A stretch of 24,341 bases of DNA from Oscillospiraceae bacterium. Lineage in GTDB: Bacteria > Bacillota > Clostridia > Oscillospirales > Ruminococcaceae. How positions within the stretch are numbered: position 1 is the first letter of the stretch; every line of letters starts with the position of its first letter. Below the pieces are notes generated by a model, which was given only the letters and a program-made list of their open reading frames with translations, was not told the DNA's origin and made no database searches. Below, in pieces: positions 9,525-16,890 of the stretch. The position numbers and the translations under genes were made by a program. The stretch spans positions 1 to 24,341 of the forward strand of contig JAEDGE010000009.1 of assembly GCA_016297675.1 (NCBI GenBank), read 5' to 3'.

Positions 9525-10280
9525 TTACCATTTCTTGTATTTTTCAGCAAGCAGCCGCAGCCGATCTGGGTCATTGGGCTGTTGCAGCAATTCCATCTGC
9601 ACTGCTGTGAGCGGAACACAATCTCCGGGCAGCAAATCAGACGGCAGGCAAAGTCCGCCCATTGCAATCCGCTGCAACTGCTCCACATGGTTTCCAACTG
9701 CTGCCATCATCCGCCGCACCTGATGATACTTTCCTTCCTGTAAGCAAATAACCGCTTCTCGTTCTGTATTCGGAATTGGTAATATTTCCGCCGGCAGGCA
9801 GTGCGTGCCGTCTGCTAACGTCAGACCGGCTGCGAGCTGCTCTGCATACTGCACTTCATAAGGGCGAGCGAGCTGCATCCAATAATATTTTGGAATGTGC
9901 CGTCTGGGTGCAAGCAGTGCATGAGAAAACGCACCATCATTGGTCAACAGCAACAAACCGGTGGTATCCTTGTCCAGCCTACCAACTGGAAATAAGCCTT
10001 TTCTCTGTAAATCCGGCGGAATCAACTCCATGACGGTTTTTTCGGTTGCATCTGTGACGGCACAGACATATCCAAGCGGCTTATGCAGCAGCAAACAATA
10101 ACAAAAAGTATCTGCTGTCACCGGCTTGCCTTGCAAACAGATGGTATCCGTCTGGCAGACAGCGGTTTCTGGTCGTTTTACAATGCAGTCATTTACTGTC
10201 ACCTGTCCGCTGCGAATCAGCTGTTTCAGCTGACTGCGTGTGTAATTTGTGGCATCCGAAAGCCATTTATCCAGTCGCAC
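9525..10280 (-). CDS. rsuA: RsuA/RluB-family rRNA pseudouridine synthase
   Basis: This 251-residue protein isomerises a uridine in ribosomal RNA to pseudouridine. Residues 1 to about 48 form an S4 RNA-binding domain (RLDKWLSDATNYTRSQLK). The catalytic domain has the family motif GRLDKDTTGLLLLTNDG, whose Asp103 is the expected nucleophile, plus HKPLGYV and the later EGKYHQVRRM strand. The length and sequence fit the small-subunit enzyme RsuA (16S position 516 in E. coli) better than the large-subunit RluB, but the exact target cannot be decided from sequence. Translation starts at GTG 10280 with AAGGAGG seven bases upstream. It is divergent from the small exported-protein gene at 10408. Confidence 0.9.
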   Translation of the reverse strand: MRLDKWLSDATNYTRSQLKQLIRSGQVTVNDCIVKRPETAVCQTDTICLQGKPVTADTFCYCLLLHKPLGYVCAVTDATEKTVMELIPPDLQRKGLFPVGRLDKDTTGLLLLTNDGAFSHALLAPRRHIPKYYWMQLARPYEVQYAEQLAAGLTLADGTHCLPAEILPIPNTEREAVICLQEGKYHQVRRMMAAVGNHVEQLQRIAMGGLCLPSDLLPGDCVPLTAVQMELLQQPNDPDRLRLLAEKYKKW

Positions 10281-10407
10281 AAAATTCCTCCTTGGGTTCT
10301 TTTTTTCCGGTTTCTATCATACGCTTAACTGAAAATCCGATTTCCTGTACGTTCGGCGGATAAAACTTATTTTAATTTTCATATATTGATAAAAAGAGGT
10401 GTCTGCT

Positions 10408-10857
10408 TTGCGAAAAATACAAATCCGATTTCTGCTTGCTGCTGTGCTCCTGCTCGGCAGCGGTTTCCTCCTACGGCAATGCCTGCATCACTCCGATTTG
10501 ACATCGGATGCCGCACTGCCTGCCTTCTACAAACTGCCAGACGAAACCAGTCGCTTTCAGTTCCTGACAGAACACAACCTCACGCCGGAAGAATCTGCTC
10601 CTGTCCGCTCCTGTCCTGTCACCATCCCGACTGAAGAAGAAGACAGCTCCGTTTACCGGATGTATTCCACCCTGCAAACGGAGCAGCAACTCCCTCTAAA
10701 GTATTTTTGCGGCTGTAAGGGAATGGAATACACCTATACCCTCCCAGAGCATGCCTGTGTTTCTCTCCTGCTAACAGAAGACGGCTTGCTGCTTGCTGCA
10801 ATTCGCTACGATGCTGCCGAGCCGCAAACACTCTTCCCAGTTATCGAATCAGTGTAA
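10408..10857 (+). CDS. Small membrane-anchored or exported protein, DUF4830-like
   Basis: A 149-residue protein from a TTG start at 10408. The ribosome site GAGGTG lies five bases before it; the in-frame GTG at 10399 would sit inside that site and is therefore rejected. Residues about 6-24 form a hydrophobic segment after a short basic start, a signal anchor or signal peptide. No standard lipobox precedes the cysteine that follows. The remainder, with phrases FLTEHNLTPEESAP, VTIPTE, MYSTLQTEQQLPLKYF and MEYTYTLPEHA, follows the layout I associate with DUF4830, a short extracytoplasmic domain of Ruminococcaceae with unknown function. The family call is from memory of the pattern. Its 3' end overlaps the convergent DUF4870-like gene by 17 bases. 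Confidence 0.75.
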   Translation: MRKIQIRFLLAAVLLLGSGFLLRQCLHHSDLTSDAALPAFYKLPDETSRFQFLTEHNLTPEESAPVRSCPVTIPTEEEDSSVYRMYSTLQTEQQLPLKYFCGCKGMEYTYTLPEHACVSLLLTEDGLLLAAIRYDAAEPQTLFPVIESV

Positions 10858-11230
10858 ATTTTCCAATCAGCGGCAAGGTCTTTGCCTTTCCCTGTGCTAC
10901 CTGCACAATGCCATAAATCATCCACGCCAGAGCAGCAACTGAAATAATCAGACTCACCAACCCACAAATAAGTTTTCCAACAAAGGGAATCCAGCCAATC
11001 ATAATTTGTAAAACAACATTGACAATTCCCAGTATCAAGCTGGTCAACAACAGAATGAGTCCTTGATTGGCATGAAATCTTCCAAATCTCGACTGCGGTG
11101 CACAGACCAGCGGCAGAAAAAATAGAATTCCAAAATACGCCAATATTGACCAGATCTTTGCATCCTGCGTATCCTGTGTATCGAATTCCATGGTTCTATC
11201 TTCTACATCAAAAAGGTTGTTCAAATCCAT
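10841..11230 (-). CDS. DUF4870-like small integral membrane protein
   Basis: A 129-residue protein with three hydrophobic segments (about 27-45, 54-80 and 85-112). The stretch SILAYFGILFFLPLV followed by SRFGRFHANQGLILLL is typical of the DUF4870 / Tic20-like family, short helical membrane proteins of unknown function. The acidic, non-hydrophobic residues 1-24 probably stay in the cytoplasm. The ATG lies inside the last codons of nrdR (10-base overlap) and its ribosome site AGGAGG is within nrdR, so the two are translationally coupled. I know of no functional link between the two families. The 3' end overlaps the plus-strand gene ending at 10857, with no room for a terminator. Confidence 0.85.
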   Translation of the reverse strand: MDLNNLFDVEDRTMEFDTQDTQDAKIWSILAYFGILFFLPLVCAPQSRFGRFHANQGLILLLTSLILGIVNVVLQIMIGWIPFVGKLICGLVSLIISVAALAWMIYGIVQVAQGKAKTLPLIGKFTLIR

Positions 11231-11709
11231 AATGTGTTTCCTCCTGTCTCATTTTCATCTGCCGTTTCTTCATCCAAAGCACTGATTGCAGCAACAAAGC
11301 TTGCAACATCTGTAAAATCCTGATATACGGAAGCAAAACGAATATAGGCGACTGCATCAATCTGCTTCAAGTGCTCCATCACCCAATTTCCAATTGCAAT
11401 CGAAGTGACAGTACTGCACATTGTATTTGCACACCGCTGTTCGATTCCTTCTGCAATCGCAGTTACCTGCTCCACGCTGACCGGTCGTTTTTTTATGGCA
11501 TTAAAAATACCAGTAATCAACTTTTGCCGATCAAACGGCTCAAAACTGCCATCCCGTTTCTGTACCATCAGCAAGGGACGTTCTACCGCTTCATAGGTTG
11601 TGAATCGTTTTCCACAGGCAGCACACTCTCTTCTTCTACGAATTCTCAATTCTGCCGGACGAGAGTCCAGCACACGCGTATCTTTTGCACCGCAAAACGG
11701 GCATTGCAT
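11221..11709 (-). CDS. nrdR: Transcriptional repressor of ribonucleotide reductase genes, NrdR
   Basis: A 162-residue protein. The N-terminal zinc ribbon is complete (Cys3, Cys6, Cys29, Cys32), with the invariant VLDSRP and RRRRECAACGKRFTTYE around it. An ATP-cone domain covers about residues 46-136 (VQKRDGSFEPFDRQKL through VAYIRFASVYQDF). NrdR senses ATP/dATP and represses nrd operons by binding paired NrdR boxes. No ribonucleotide reductase gene is in the window. The ATG is five bases after the stop of the upstream gene, and the AAGGAGG ribosome site lies within that gene's last codons, so the two are coupled. The length and all family signatures are normal. Confidence 0.97.
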   Translation of the reverse strand: MQCPFCGAKDTRVLDSRPAELRIRRRRECAACGKRFTTYEAVERPLLMVQKRDGSFEPFDRQKLITGIFNAIKKRPVSVEQVTAIAEGIEQRCANTMCSTVTSIAIGNWVMEHLKQIDAVAYIRFASVYQDFTDVASFVAAISALDEETADENETGGNTLWI

Positions 11710-11713
11710 CTTT

Positions 11714-12517
11714 TCATTCCTCCTTATCCTGACAGCTTTGTATCATACGCTGTAATATGTGATAGTTATGCAGCAAATCCTGCAATGTACGAAATCCACT
11801 GCGATAGATCTCCAACACCACGGTACAGTCCGGACTGACCGCCGAAAGCGTCTGTAAGAACGACTTCACGGCAAACCGACCGGAACCAATCGGCAGACAA
11901 TCACCGTACTCCCCATGATCACTGATGTGCACATGTACAATCTGACTGCCAAGGGCTTTCAGCATCTGCATGGGATCTTCCTTGGAACGAACCGCCTGCT
12001 TTACATCTAATACAAACTTTACGTCGTGCCCCATCTTCTGTTGCATTTCCTGTAGAAATGCCAGGGAACGGCTCGTACAACGTGCGACATTTTCCTGTGC
12101 AACGGTAATCCCATAGGACTTTCCAAGGTCAACCAGTTTTCCAAACCGTTCACAATAAAAATCCACATCCATTCCCACCAGCTGTTTATTCCCATGCACA
12201 ACAAAAATGGTAGCACCCAACTGCTGCATGGCTGTGAAATAATTCCGGCAGTACTCCAGAAAATCATCCAATCGCCGTTCATAGTTGGAAAACAGCAGCA
12301 TCGGCTCCATCTCACTGGTAAATGGATGCAGCGAACAGCACTGCACCTCAAATCGTTGCAGAATATCTGCCATCGCTGCTACAAAACTGCGTTTCAACTC
12401 TGCATGGGCATTGATAAACACTTCCACTGTCGTCACGCCACCAAGTGCAAGATCATAGAGGGCTTCCTCTGTGGGTTGCGGATACAAACAAGCAGTTGAA
12501 ACGCCTGCTTTCAACAT
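11714..12517 (-). CDS. Sugar phosphate isomerase/epimerase-like TIM-barrel protein
   Basis: A 267-residue protein of the xylose-isomerase-like TIM-barrel superfamily (AP endonuclease 2 fold). The ATG at 12517 is chosen because AGGAGG lies eight bases upstream; a longer frame starting at 12565 has no such site. Likely metal ligands in the usual order are Glu142 (AQENVARC), Asp171 (FVLDVKQA), His197 (HVHISDHG) and Glu236 (VVLEIYRS), with His64 and His108 also in family positions. These point to an active metal-dependent isomerase or epimerase, but the substrate cannot be read from sequence. It is followed at once by nrdR and may share its transcript. No good promoter was seen in the 118 bases upstream, where only an imperfect hairpin without a T run (12592-12612) is visible. 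Confidence 0.85.
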   Translation of the reverse strand: MLKAGVSTACLYPQPTEEALYDLALGGVTTVEVFINAHAELKRSFVAAMADILQRFEVQCCSLHPFTSEMEPMLLFSNYERRLDDFLEYCRNYFTAMQQLGATIFVVHGNKQLVGMDVDFYCERFGKLVDLGKSYGITVAQENVARCTSRSLAFLQEMQQKMGHDVKFVLDVKQAVRSKEDPMQMLKALGSQIVHVHISDHGEYGDCLPIGSGRFAVKSFLQTLSAVSPDCTVVLEIYRSGFRTLQDLLHNYHILQRMIQSCQDKEE

Positions 12518-12635
12518 AGAGAAGACCTCCTTTTCAGCAGTTTGTTTCACAGAATGCAAAAACAAAATCGGTTTTTATACTATGCTCTATTGCAAGCAAC
12601 GGTGTTGTTTGCAGTAGAAGGCAATATATTGATTG

Positions 12636-13178
12636 CTATTTTGAAGAAGATATATCAGAATGACAATATGGACAAACTGCCACAAAACCATGCCGCACTG
12701 TGACCGAGGCACCACAGCTGGGACAACAGCATACATCCATCCGTTCTTTTATATTGTTTCCATTCCGATAGAGAACGATTTGCAAGGCATTTGGATTCTG
12801 CATCACACAATTCACCAGATAGCCATGCTTGAGCAGCATCTGAAACGATTTTGCAACTGCATCCGCAGGTTTCCCAAAAGAAGCTGCCAATTGTTCTACC
12901 GGAAGAATCCCATCCGCATCCAGTTCAAAAAATGTATTGAAACGAGTGGCAGCACTGATCCGACGAAACAGCACAACTGCCCATACAACAAGAAGACCAA
13001 AAAACAATAATATCCCAATTGCAACCGAAAGATCTTCCCCTGCAGATGCACTTCCGAATAATCTGGAAATGGACAAGCCCAACCCAACAATACCAAGAAA
13101 GACCCATGGTGCACTGAGGATTAACAGCAAGACAGCAACGATTTTAGAAAGTAACATTTTTCTTTTTGAGAGAAACAC
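12636..13178 (-). CDS. Membrane protein with C-terminal zinc ribbon, function unknown
   Basis: A 180-residue protein I cannot assign to a named family. Two hydrophobic segments (about 10-38 and 52-72) are followed by a cytoplasmic part. Residues about 78-125 (FFELDADGILPVEQLAASF, then KSFQMLLKHGYL) resemble a small winged-helix module. The end is a zinc ribbon with Cys152-x2-Cys155 and Cys169-x2-Cys172. Translation starts at GTG 13178 behind GGGAGGGGAG; the ATG seven codons later has no ribosome site. It has its own strong promoter and is first in the leftward gene series toward nrdR, though a 118-base gap separates it from the next gene. A sensing or regulatory role at the membrane is only a guess. 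Confidence 0.75.
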   Translation of the reverse strand: MFLSKRKMLLSKIVAVLLLILSAPWVFLGIVGLGLSISRLFGSASAGEDLSVAIGILLFFGLLVVWAVVLFRRISAATRFNTFFELDADGILPVEQLAASFGKPADAVAKSFQMLLKHGYLVNCVMQNPNALQIVLYRNGNNIKERMDVCCCPSCGASVTVRHGFVAVCPYCHSDISSSK

Positions 13179-13202
13179 AATCTCCCCTCCCTTCCTGCTT
13201 GT

Positions 13203-13231
13203 ATTGTATCATATTTTTGTCCATATTGCAA
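13203..13231 (-). promoter_or_regulatory. Promoter of the zinc-ribbon membrane protein gene
   Basis: Minus strand: TTGCAA (13231-13226), a 17-bp spacer and TACAAT (13208-13203) preceded by TGA, an extended -10. The leader would be only about 18-20 nt, just enough for the ribosome site of the GTG start at 13178. Confidence 0.7.
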
Positions 13232-13282
13232 GCAGGACTTTTTTGCAGGAGCATGAAAATTTCTATCCATATTTTTTCAGTA

Positions 13283-13325
13283 AAAAAACGGAAGCCGCAG
13301 AGCATCCTGCCAGCTTCCGTTTTTT
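13283..13325 (-). terminator. Terminator after secDF
   Basis: Arms 13283-13295 and 13313-13325 pair perfectly (AAAAAACGGAAGC with its complement) around a 17-base loop. On the minus strand the stem is followed by a T run. It starts 18 bases past the secF stop codon. The A and T runs on both sides could let it work in either direction. Confidence 0.85.
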
Positions 13326-13342
13326 GTAAATCGGCACTGCAA

Positions 13343-14338
13343 TTAATTGGTTGCGTGCTTCTTTTTCTTTTCAATCACTTTCAGCGTTTCTACGCCACGC
13401 TTCTTCTGCCACCAAACCCACAGGCTCGGTACAAAGCAGATCGAATGGTAAGTACCCACTACAATGCCGACTGCCATCGGAATTGCAAAGTGCTGAATGG
13501 AATCCAGACCCATAATCGCTGCAACAACAATGATTGCAATCATTGCAAAGAAGGTCGTGGTAGAAGTACGAATCGAACGCCGCAGGGATTGTGAACAACT
13601 GGTGTTGACCAGTTCTTCAATGTACATGCCCGGCATTTTCTGCTGATTTTCTCGAATTCTGTCATAAATAACGATGGTATCATTGACTGCATAACCCAAC
13701 AGTGTCAGAATAACTGCCATAAAGTTGGAATCAATCTCAAAGCCCATCAATACGACAGCACCATAGGTCACCACCAGTGTTGCCAGCAATCCAATGATTG
13801 CACACACACCAGCAGACCAGCCGCTGATTTGCTTGAATCGGAATGCAATATACAAAATCAAAACCACTGCTGCAAATATCGCTGCAACAATACACTTTGC
13901 AAAAAAATCACTACCGGAACGGGCACTGACATCATTGGAATCCAGCAGCTGGATATTTGCATCCGGATAACGTGCTTGAATGGCATCTGTTACTTCTACC
14001 TGCCGATCAACGGTCAGACCTTCCGTAGAGGTAAAGGACAAAGACAAGGTTTTGCTGCCGCTGTCCAGACTTTCGCCATCCTGTACATTCACGTTTGTGC
14101 CGATCAAATCGGTCAGATCTTTGGAAATCGCACTCTTATCCACATCGCCTTCATAGCTGTATGTAATGATAGTACCGCCCTTGAATTCCAGTGCAATATC
14201 CACACCGGTAAAAGAAGAGGCGATTGCAATTACAACCAGGATCAAAGTCAGCAGGAAAAACAGCTTGGATTTGCCGCAGAAATTCCGCACCTTGACATCC
14301 ACCGGATAGTGCTTATACTGTTTTTCTTTCTCAGCCAT
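13343..14338 (-). CDS. secF: Protein translocase accessory subunit SecF
   Basis: A 331-residue inner-membrane protein that works with SecD to pull secreted proteins through SecYEG using the proton gradient. The first membrane segment is about 25-43, followed by the periplasmic-side motif TGVDIALEFKGGT (44-56), the SecF form of the SecD/F family signature. After an extracytoplasmic loop come five membrane segments, including the conserved AVILTLLGYAVNDTIVIYDRIREN stretch that carries the SecF Asn-Asp-Thr site. The length is normal for a separate SecF. Its ATG overlaps the secD stop by eight bases, and the ribosome site GGAGGTGGG lies in the secD end, so the pair is translationally coupled. A terminator follows. 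Confidence 0.96.
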   Translation of the reverse strand: MAEKEKQYKHYPVDVKVRNFCGKSKLFFLLTLILVVIAIASSFTGVDIALEFKGGTIITYSYEGDVDKSAISKDLTDLIGTNVNVQDGESLDSGSKTLSLSFTSTEGLTVDRQVEVTDAIQARYPDANIQLLDSNDVSARSGSDFFAKCIVAAIFAAVVLILYIAFRFKQISGWSAGVCAIIGLLATLVVTYGAVVLMGFEIDSNFMAVILTLLGYAVNDTIVIYDRIRENQQKMPGMYIEELVNTSCSQSLRRSIRTSTTTFFAMIAIIVVAAIMGLDSIQHFAIPMAVGIVVGTYHSICFVPSLWVWWQKKRGVETLKVIEKKKKHATN

Positions 14339-15743
14339 TTAACCCACCTCCATAGAGTTTCTTGTTCTGGAAGCACTTGAACTGTGACAGTGCCATTGTC
14401 ATCAGTCTGGATGCAAACACGCCCATGATGAAGTTCATAATCAAACCAACCATCAACGTATAACCGAAGGAGTAGATCACACCTTCTGTGGTTGCACCAA
14501 AGAACTGGAACAGCGGACTGAGCAGCTTTGCACACCAACTGTCCGGTGTACCGAATGCACCCATCAGGATGATTGCCACAATAATACCGGTCAGGTTGCC
14601 GTCAAAAATTGCACTAAATGCACGGCTGTAGCCGGACTGCAATGCACCGCTGAGCGGCTTGCCCTTTCGCAGTTCCTCCCGAATTCGCTCTCCAGTGATG
14701 ATATTTGCATCTACGCCCATACCAATGGAAAGAATGATACCGGCAATTCCCGGAATTGTCAGCGTATTGCTGTCCATAAAGCCAAACCAACCGGAAACCG
14801 CTGCCAACATACCGGCAATCTGTCCGATCAGACAAATGGAAGCCACAACGCCTTGCAGACGATACAATACAATCATATAGATGATGATAAAGGCAGCTGT
14901 AATCAAACCGGCAATCACCATTGCAGTCAGTGCCCCTTCTCCCATCGTCGGAGAGATGGTCTTAAAGCTGGTGGTTTCCAGTGCAAACGGCAACGCACCC
15001 GCATTGATTTTATCAGCCAGTTCTTTTGCCGTTTCATATGTAAAGTTGCCGGTAATGGTTGCCTGTCCATCGGAAATGACAGCATTGACAGACGGTGCAG
15101 AAATCATGGTGTTGTCCATCCAGATGGAAATCTGCCCATTGTCCTCATACAAAGCAGAAGTGGCATTATAGAACTTCTCTGTGCCACTGTCGTTCAGGCT
15201 CAGCGTTACCATCCAGGTTGCCTCACCGGTTGATTCATCCTGTGTCGCACCGGTTCCGGCACTTTCTACATCATCACCTGTCAGGACAATTTCACCTGCC
15301 GGTATGGTTTCGCCGTCTTCGTTTGTGGTGGTTTCCGTTCCATAGCGGAATGTCAGCTCTGCGGTCTCACCAAGTTCTTTTACGGCCTGCTCCGGATCGA
15401 AGTCTGTTTCCCCTGCCTGCCACGGGAAGCGGACAATAATACGGTCGCTCTTGTAATCAACGTAGGTATCACTGTCGTTGATTCCCTGTGTCACCAGTCT
15501 GGTTTTGATTTTCTCCATTGCTGCATCCATTTGTTCATCGGTTGCATCGACATCGCCAGCCGGTTCAAACGTCACATCCACGCCGCCCTGAATGTCAATA
15601 CCAAGCCGGATATCTTTTACGCCGTGTACATAGGTCGTAACGATATCGCCGTACTGGGTATACACTCCTGTCAACGTTGTGACGGCAAAGATAGCGATCA
15701 CAGCAAACACAAGGAAGAAAACCTGTTTTTTTACTTTTTTCAC
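14331..15743 (-). CDS. secD: Protein translocase accessory subunit SecD
   Basis: A 470-residue membrane protein, partner of SecF. The first membrane segment is about 8-27. The signature RLGIDIQGGVDV (46-56) opens the extracytoplasmic P1 region, which has the usual acidic loops and ends near NAGALPFAL. Five membrane segments follow. The fourth holds the GMGVDANIITGERIREEL motif with Asp345, the residue expected in the proton path. Translation starts at GTG 15743 behind GGAGGGTG. The gene is first in a secD-secF operon with a strong promoter and a leader of about 95 nt. No yajC lies next to it. secD and secF are separate here, unlike the fused SecDF of Bacillus. Confidence 0.96.
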   Translation of the reverse strand: MKKVKKQVFFLVFAVIAIFAVTTLTGVYTQYGDIVTTYVHGVKDIRLGIDIQGGVDVTFEPAGDVDATDEQMDAAMEKIKTRLVTQGINDSDTYVDYKSDRIIVRFPWQAGETDFDPEQAVKELGETAELTFRYGTETTTNEDGETIPAGEIVLTGDDVESAGTGATQDESTGEATWMVTLSLNDSGTEKFYNATSALYEDNGQISIWMDNTMISAPSVNAVISDGQATITGNFTYETAKELADKINAGALPFALETTSFKTISPTMGEGALTAMVIAGLITAAFIIIYMIVLYRLQGVVASICLIGQIAGMLAAVSGWFGFMDSNTLTIPGIAGIILSIGMGVDANIITGERIREELRKGKPLSGALQSGYSRAFSAIFDGNLTGIIVAIILMGAFGTPDSWCAKLLSPLFQFFGATTEGVIYSFGYTLMVGLIMNFIMGVFASRLMTMALSQFKCFQNKKLYGGGLNG

Positions 15744-15767
15744 GTTTCACCCTCCTACGGTAAATCT

Positions 15768-15797
15768 GGATGCAGCTGCTTGCAGGCGACCGCATCC
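15768..15797 (-). promoter_or_regulatory. Stem-loop in the secD mRNA leader
   Basis: GGATGC (15768-15773) pairs with GCATCC (15792-15797), and an inner CTGC/GCAG (15776-15779 with 15782-15785) pairs inside it. It lies in the transcribed leader between the promoter and the secD ribosome site and has no T run, so it is not a simple terminator. A regulatory role is speculative. Confidence 0.4.
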
Positions 15798-15845
15798 GTT
15801 TTTGTGTCGTCCACGCTGACAAAGTGGTATCGACAATTACCTATC

Positions 15846-15874
15846 ATTGTACTACAACTTTTGCGAATAGTCAA
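15846..15874 (-). promoter_or_regulatory. Promoter of secDF
   Basis: Minus strand: TTGACT (15874-15869), a 17-bp spacer and TACAAT (15851-15846). Transcription should start near 15839, about 95 nt before the secD GTG. Confidence 0.75.
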
Positions 15875-15894
15875 TAGGATTTACAAAAGTTGTA
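15853..15894. promoter_or_regulatory. Perfect 11-bp inverted repeat around the secDF -35 box
   Basis: TACAACTTTTG (15853-15863) and CAAAAGTTGTA (15884-15894) are exact reverse complements, 20 bases apart. Their centres are 31 bp apart, close to three helical turns. One arm lies in the promoter spacer and the other just upstream of the -35 box. This fits a regulator binding the same face of the DNA at two half-sites. It could also affect the divergent ung promoter, about 100 bp away. Confidence 0.5.
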
Positions 15895-15994
15895 CAATTT
15901 TGCCGATTCCAGTCTGCTATTTTCGGCGTTATTTCCGAAAAATGATACGCCTGTCCGCCCATTTCAAATTTTTTCTGATAAAAAAATCCGTCTA

Positions 15995-16023
15995 TTGAAT
16001 TTCTCAAAAGAGTGTGATATAAT
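15995..16023 (+). promoter_or_regulatory. Promoter of ung
   Basis: TTGAAT (15995-16000), a 17-bp spacer and TATAAT (16018-16023), preceded by TGA (extended -10). Transcription should start near 16030, about 50 nt before the ung ATG. Confidence 0.8.
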
Positions 16024-16081
16024 AAGTATCAATTGCAGTCTTGCTGCAAAAACAGCATAGAGAAAGGATGGTGTTTCCAAT

Positions 16082-16759
16082 ATGGTACATTTCGGGAACG
16101 ACTGGGATGAGCTGCTGAAAGATGCCCTGCAATCCGACGCCTATCAGCATCTGCGGCAATTTCTCCTACAGGAATATCGTACACATACCATCTATCCCAA
16201 TATGTATGACATTTTCAACGCATTCAAATATACCGCTTATGCAGATGTAAAAGTAGTCATTCTCGGACAAGACCCCTACCATGGACCCAATCAGGCACAC
16301 GGTCTGAGTTTTTCTGTCCGCAAGGGCATTGCACCGCCGCCCTCGCTGGTCAATATCTTCAAAGAGATTCAGGAAGATACCGGCATCAACAACCTTGGCA
16401 AGCATGGGGATTTGACGCAATGGGCAAAAAACGGCGTCCTGCTGCTGAATACGGTTCTAACCGTGCGGGCAGGGCTTGCGAACTCGCACCGTGGCATGGG
16501 CTGGGAACAGCTGACCGATACGGTCATCGACCGTTTGAACGAACGGGAAAAACCAGTGGTCTTTCTGCTGTGGGGTGCCAATGCCAAGGCAAAGCGGGAA
16601 CGGATTACCGCTCCGCAGCATCTTGTTCTGACCGCTGCACACCCCAGCCCGCTGTCTGCACACAATGGATTCTTTGGCTGCCGGCATTTCTCCAAAGCCA
16701 ATGCATTTCTCACAGAACACGGCATTCCGCCGGTGGACTGGCGAATTGATCCGGATTAA
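16082..16759 (+). CDS. ung: Uracil-DNA glycosylase, family 1
   Basis: A 225-residue DNA repair enzyme that removes uracil from DNA as the first step of base excision repair. The water-activating loop GQDPYHGP (62-69) contains catalytic Asp64, and the HPSPLS loop (187-192) contains His187. The uracil-recognition Asn123 sits in LLLNTVLTV, and the PPPS motif is at 85-88. The length is typical. The ATG at 16082 is the first usable start; the purine-rich AGAAAGGA lies about 14 bases upstream, which is a little far. The gene has its own promoter, divergent from secD. No simple hairpin plus T-run terminator follows. Instead a 390-base structured intergenic region starts five bases after the stop. 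Confidence 0.97.
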   Translation: MVHFGNDWDELLKDALQSDAYQHLRQFLLQEYRTHTIYPNMYDIFNAFKYTAYADVKVVILGQDPYHGPNQAHGLSFSVRKGIAPPPSLVNIFKEIQEDTGINNLGKHGDLTQWAKNGVLLLNTVLTVRAGLANSHRGMGWEQLTDTVIDRLNEREKPVVFLLWGANAKAKRERITAPQHLVLTAAHPSPLSAHNGFFGCRHFSKANAFLTEHGIPPVDWRIDPD

Positions 16760-16763
16760 CCAA

Positions 16764-16890
16764 ACGTGAGTTCGATGGATCAGTTTTATCCGCCGCAGGC
16801 GACTATGGTCAAGCGGATTCCGCTTGGCGAGGGGGATGCAAGGGGGGCAAGCTGCCACCCTTGCAAAGCGAACGAATTGAAATAAGTCTC
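16764..16890 (+). repeat. Palindrome-rich intergenic segment after ung
   Basis: This non-coding stretch contains successive hairpins: CGCC/GGCG (16791-16801), a perfect 8-bp pair CAAGCGGA/TCCGCTTG (16810-16826), and a 12-bp stem with one mismatch (16838-16849 with 16853-16864). AACGTGAGTT at its start is matched by the inverted AACTCATGTT at 17066-17075, with one mismatch, so the whole 16764-17075 region may be one inserted element with short inverted ends. No transposase is present. There are no T runs after the stems, so they are not ordinary terminators. Confidence 0.5.

Noticed and set aside
12592..12612. Imperfect hairpin between the zinc-ribbon gene and the TIM-barrel gene
   Set aside because: The stem has a mismatch and is not followed by a T run on the minus strand, so it is not called a terminator.
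12622..12631. CAATATATTG, similar to the centre of an NrdR box
   Set aside because: Only the 10-base AT-rich core fits, the flanks do not, there is no second box at the usual spacing, and no nrd gene or clear promoter is adjacent.
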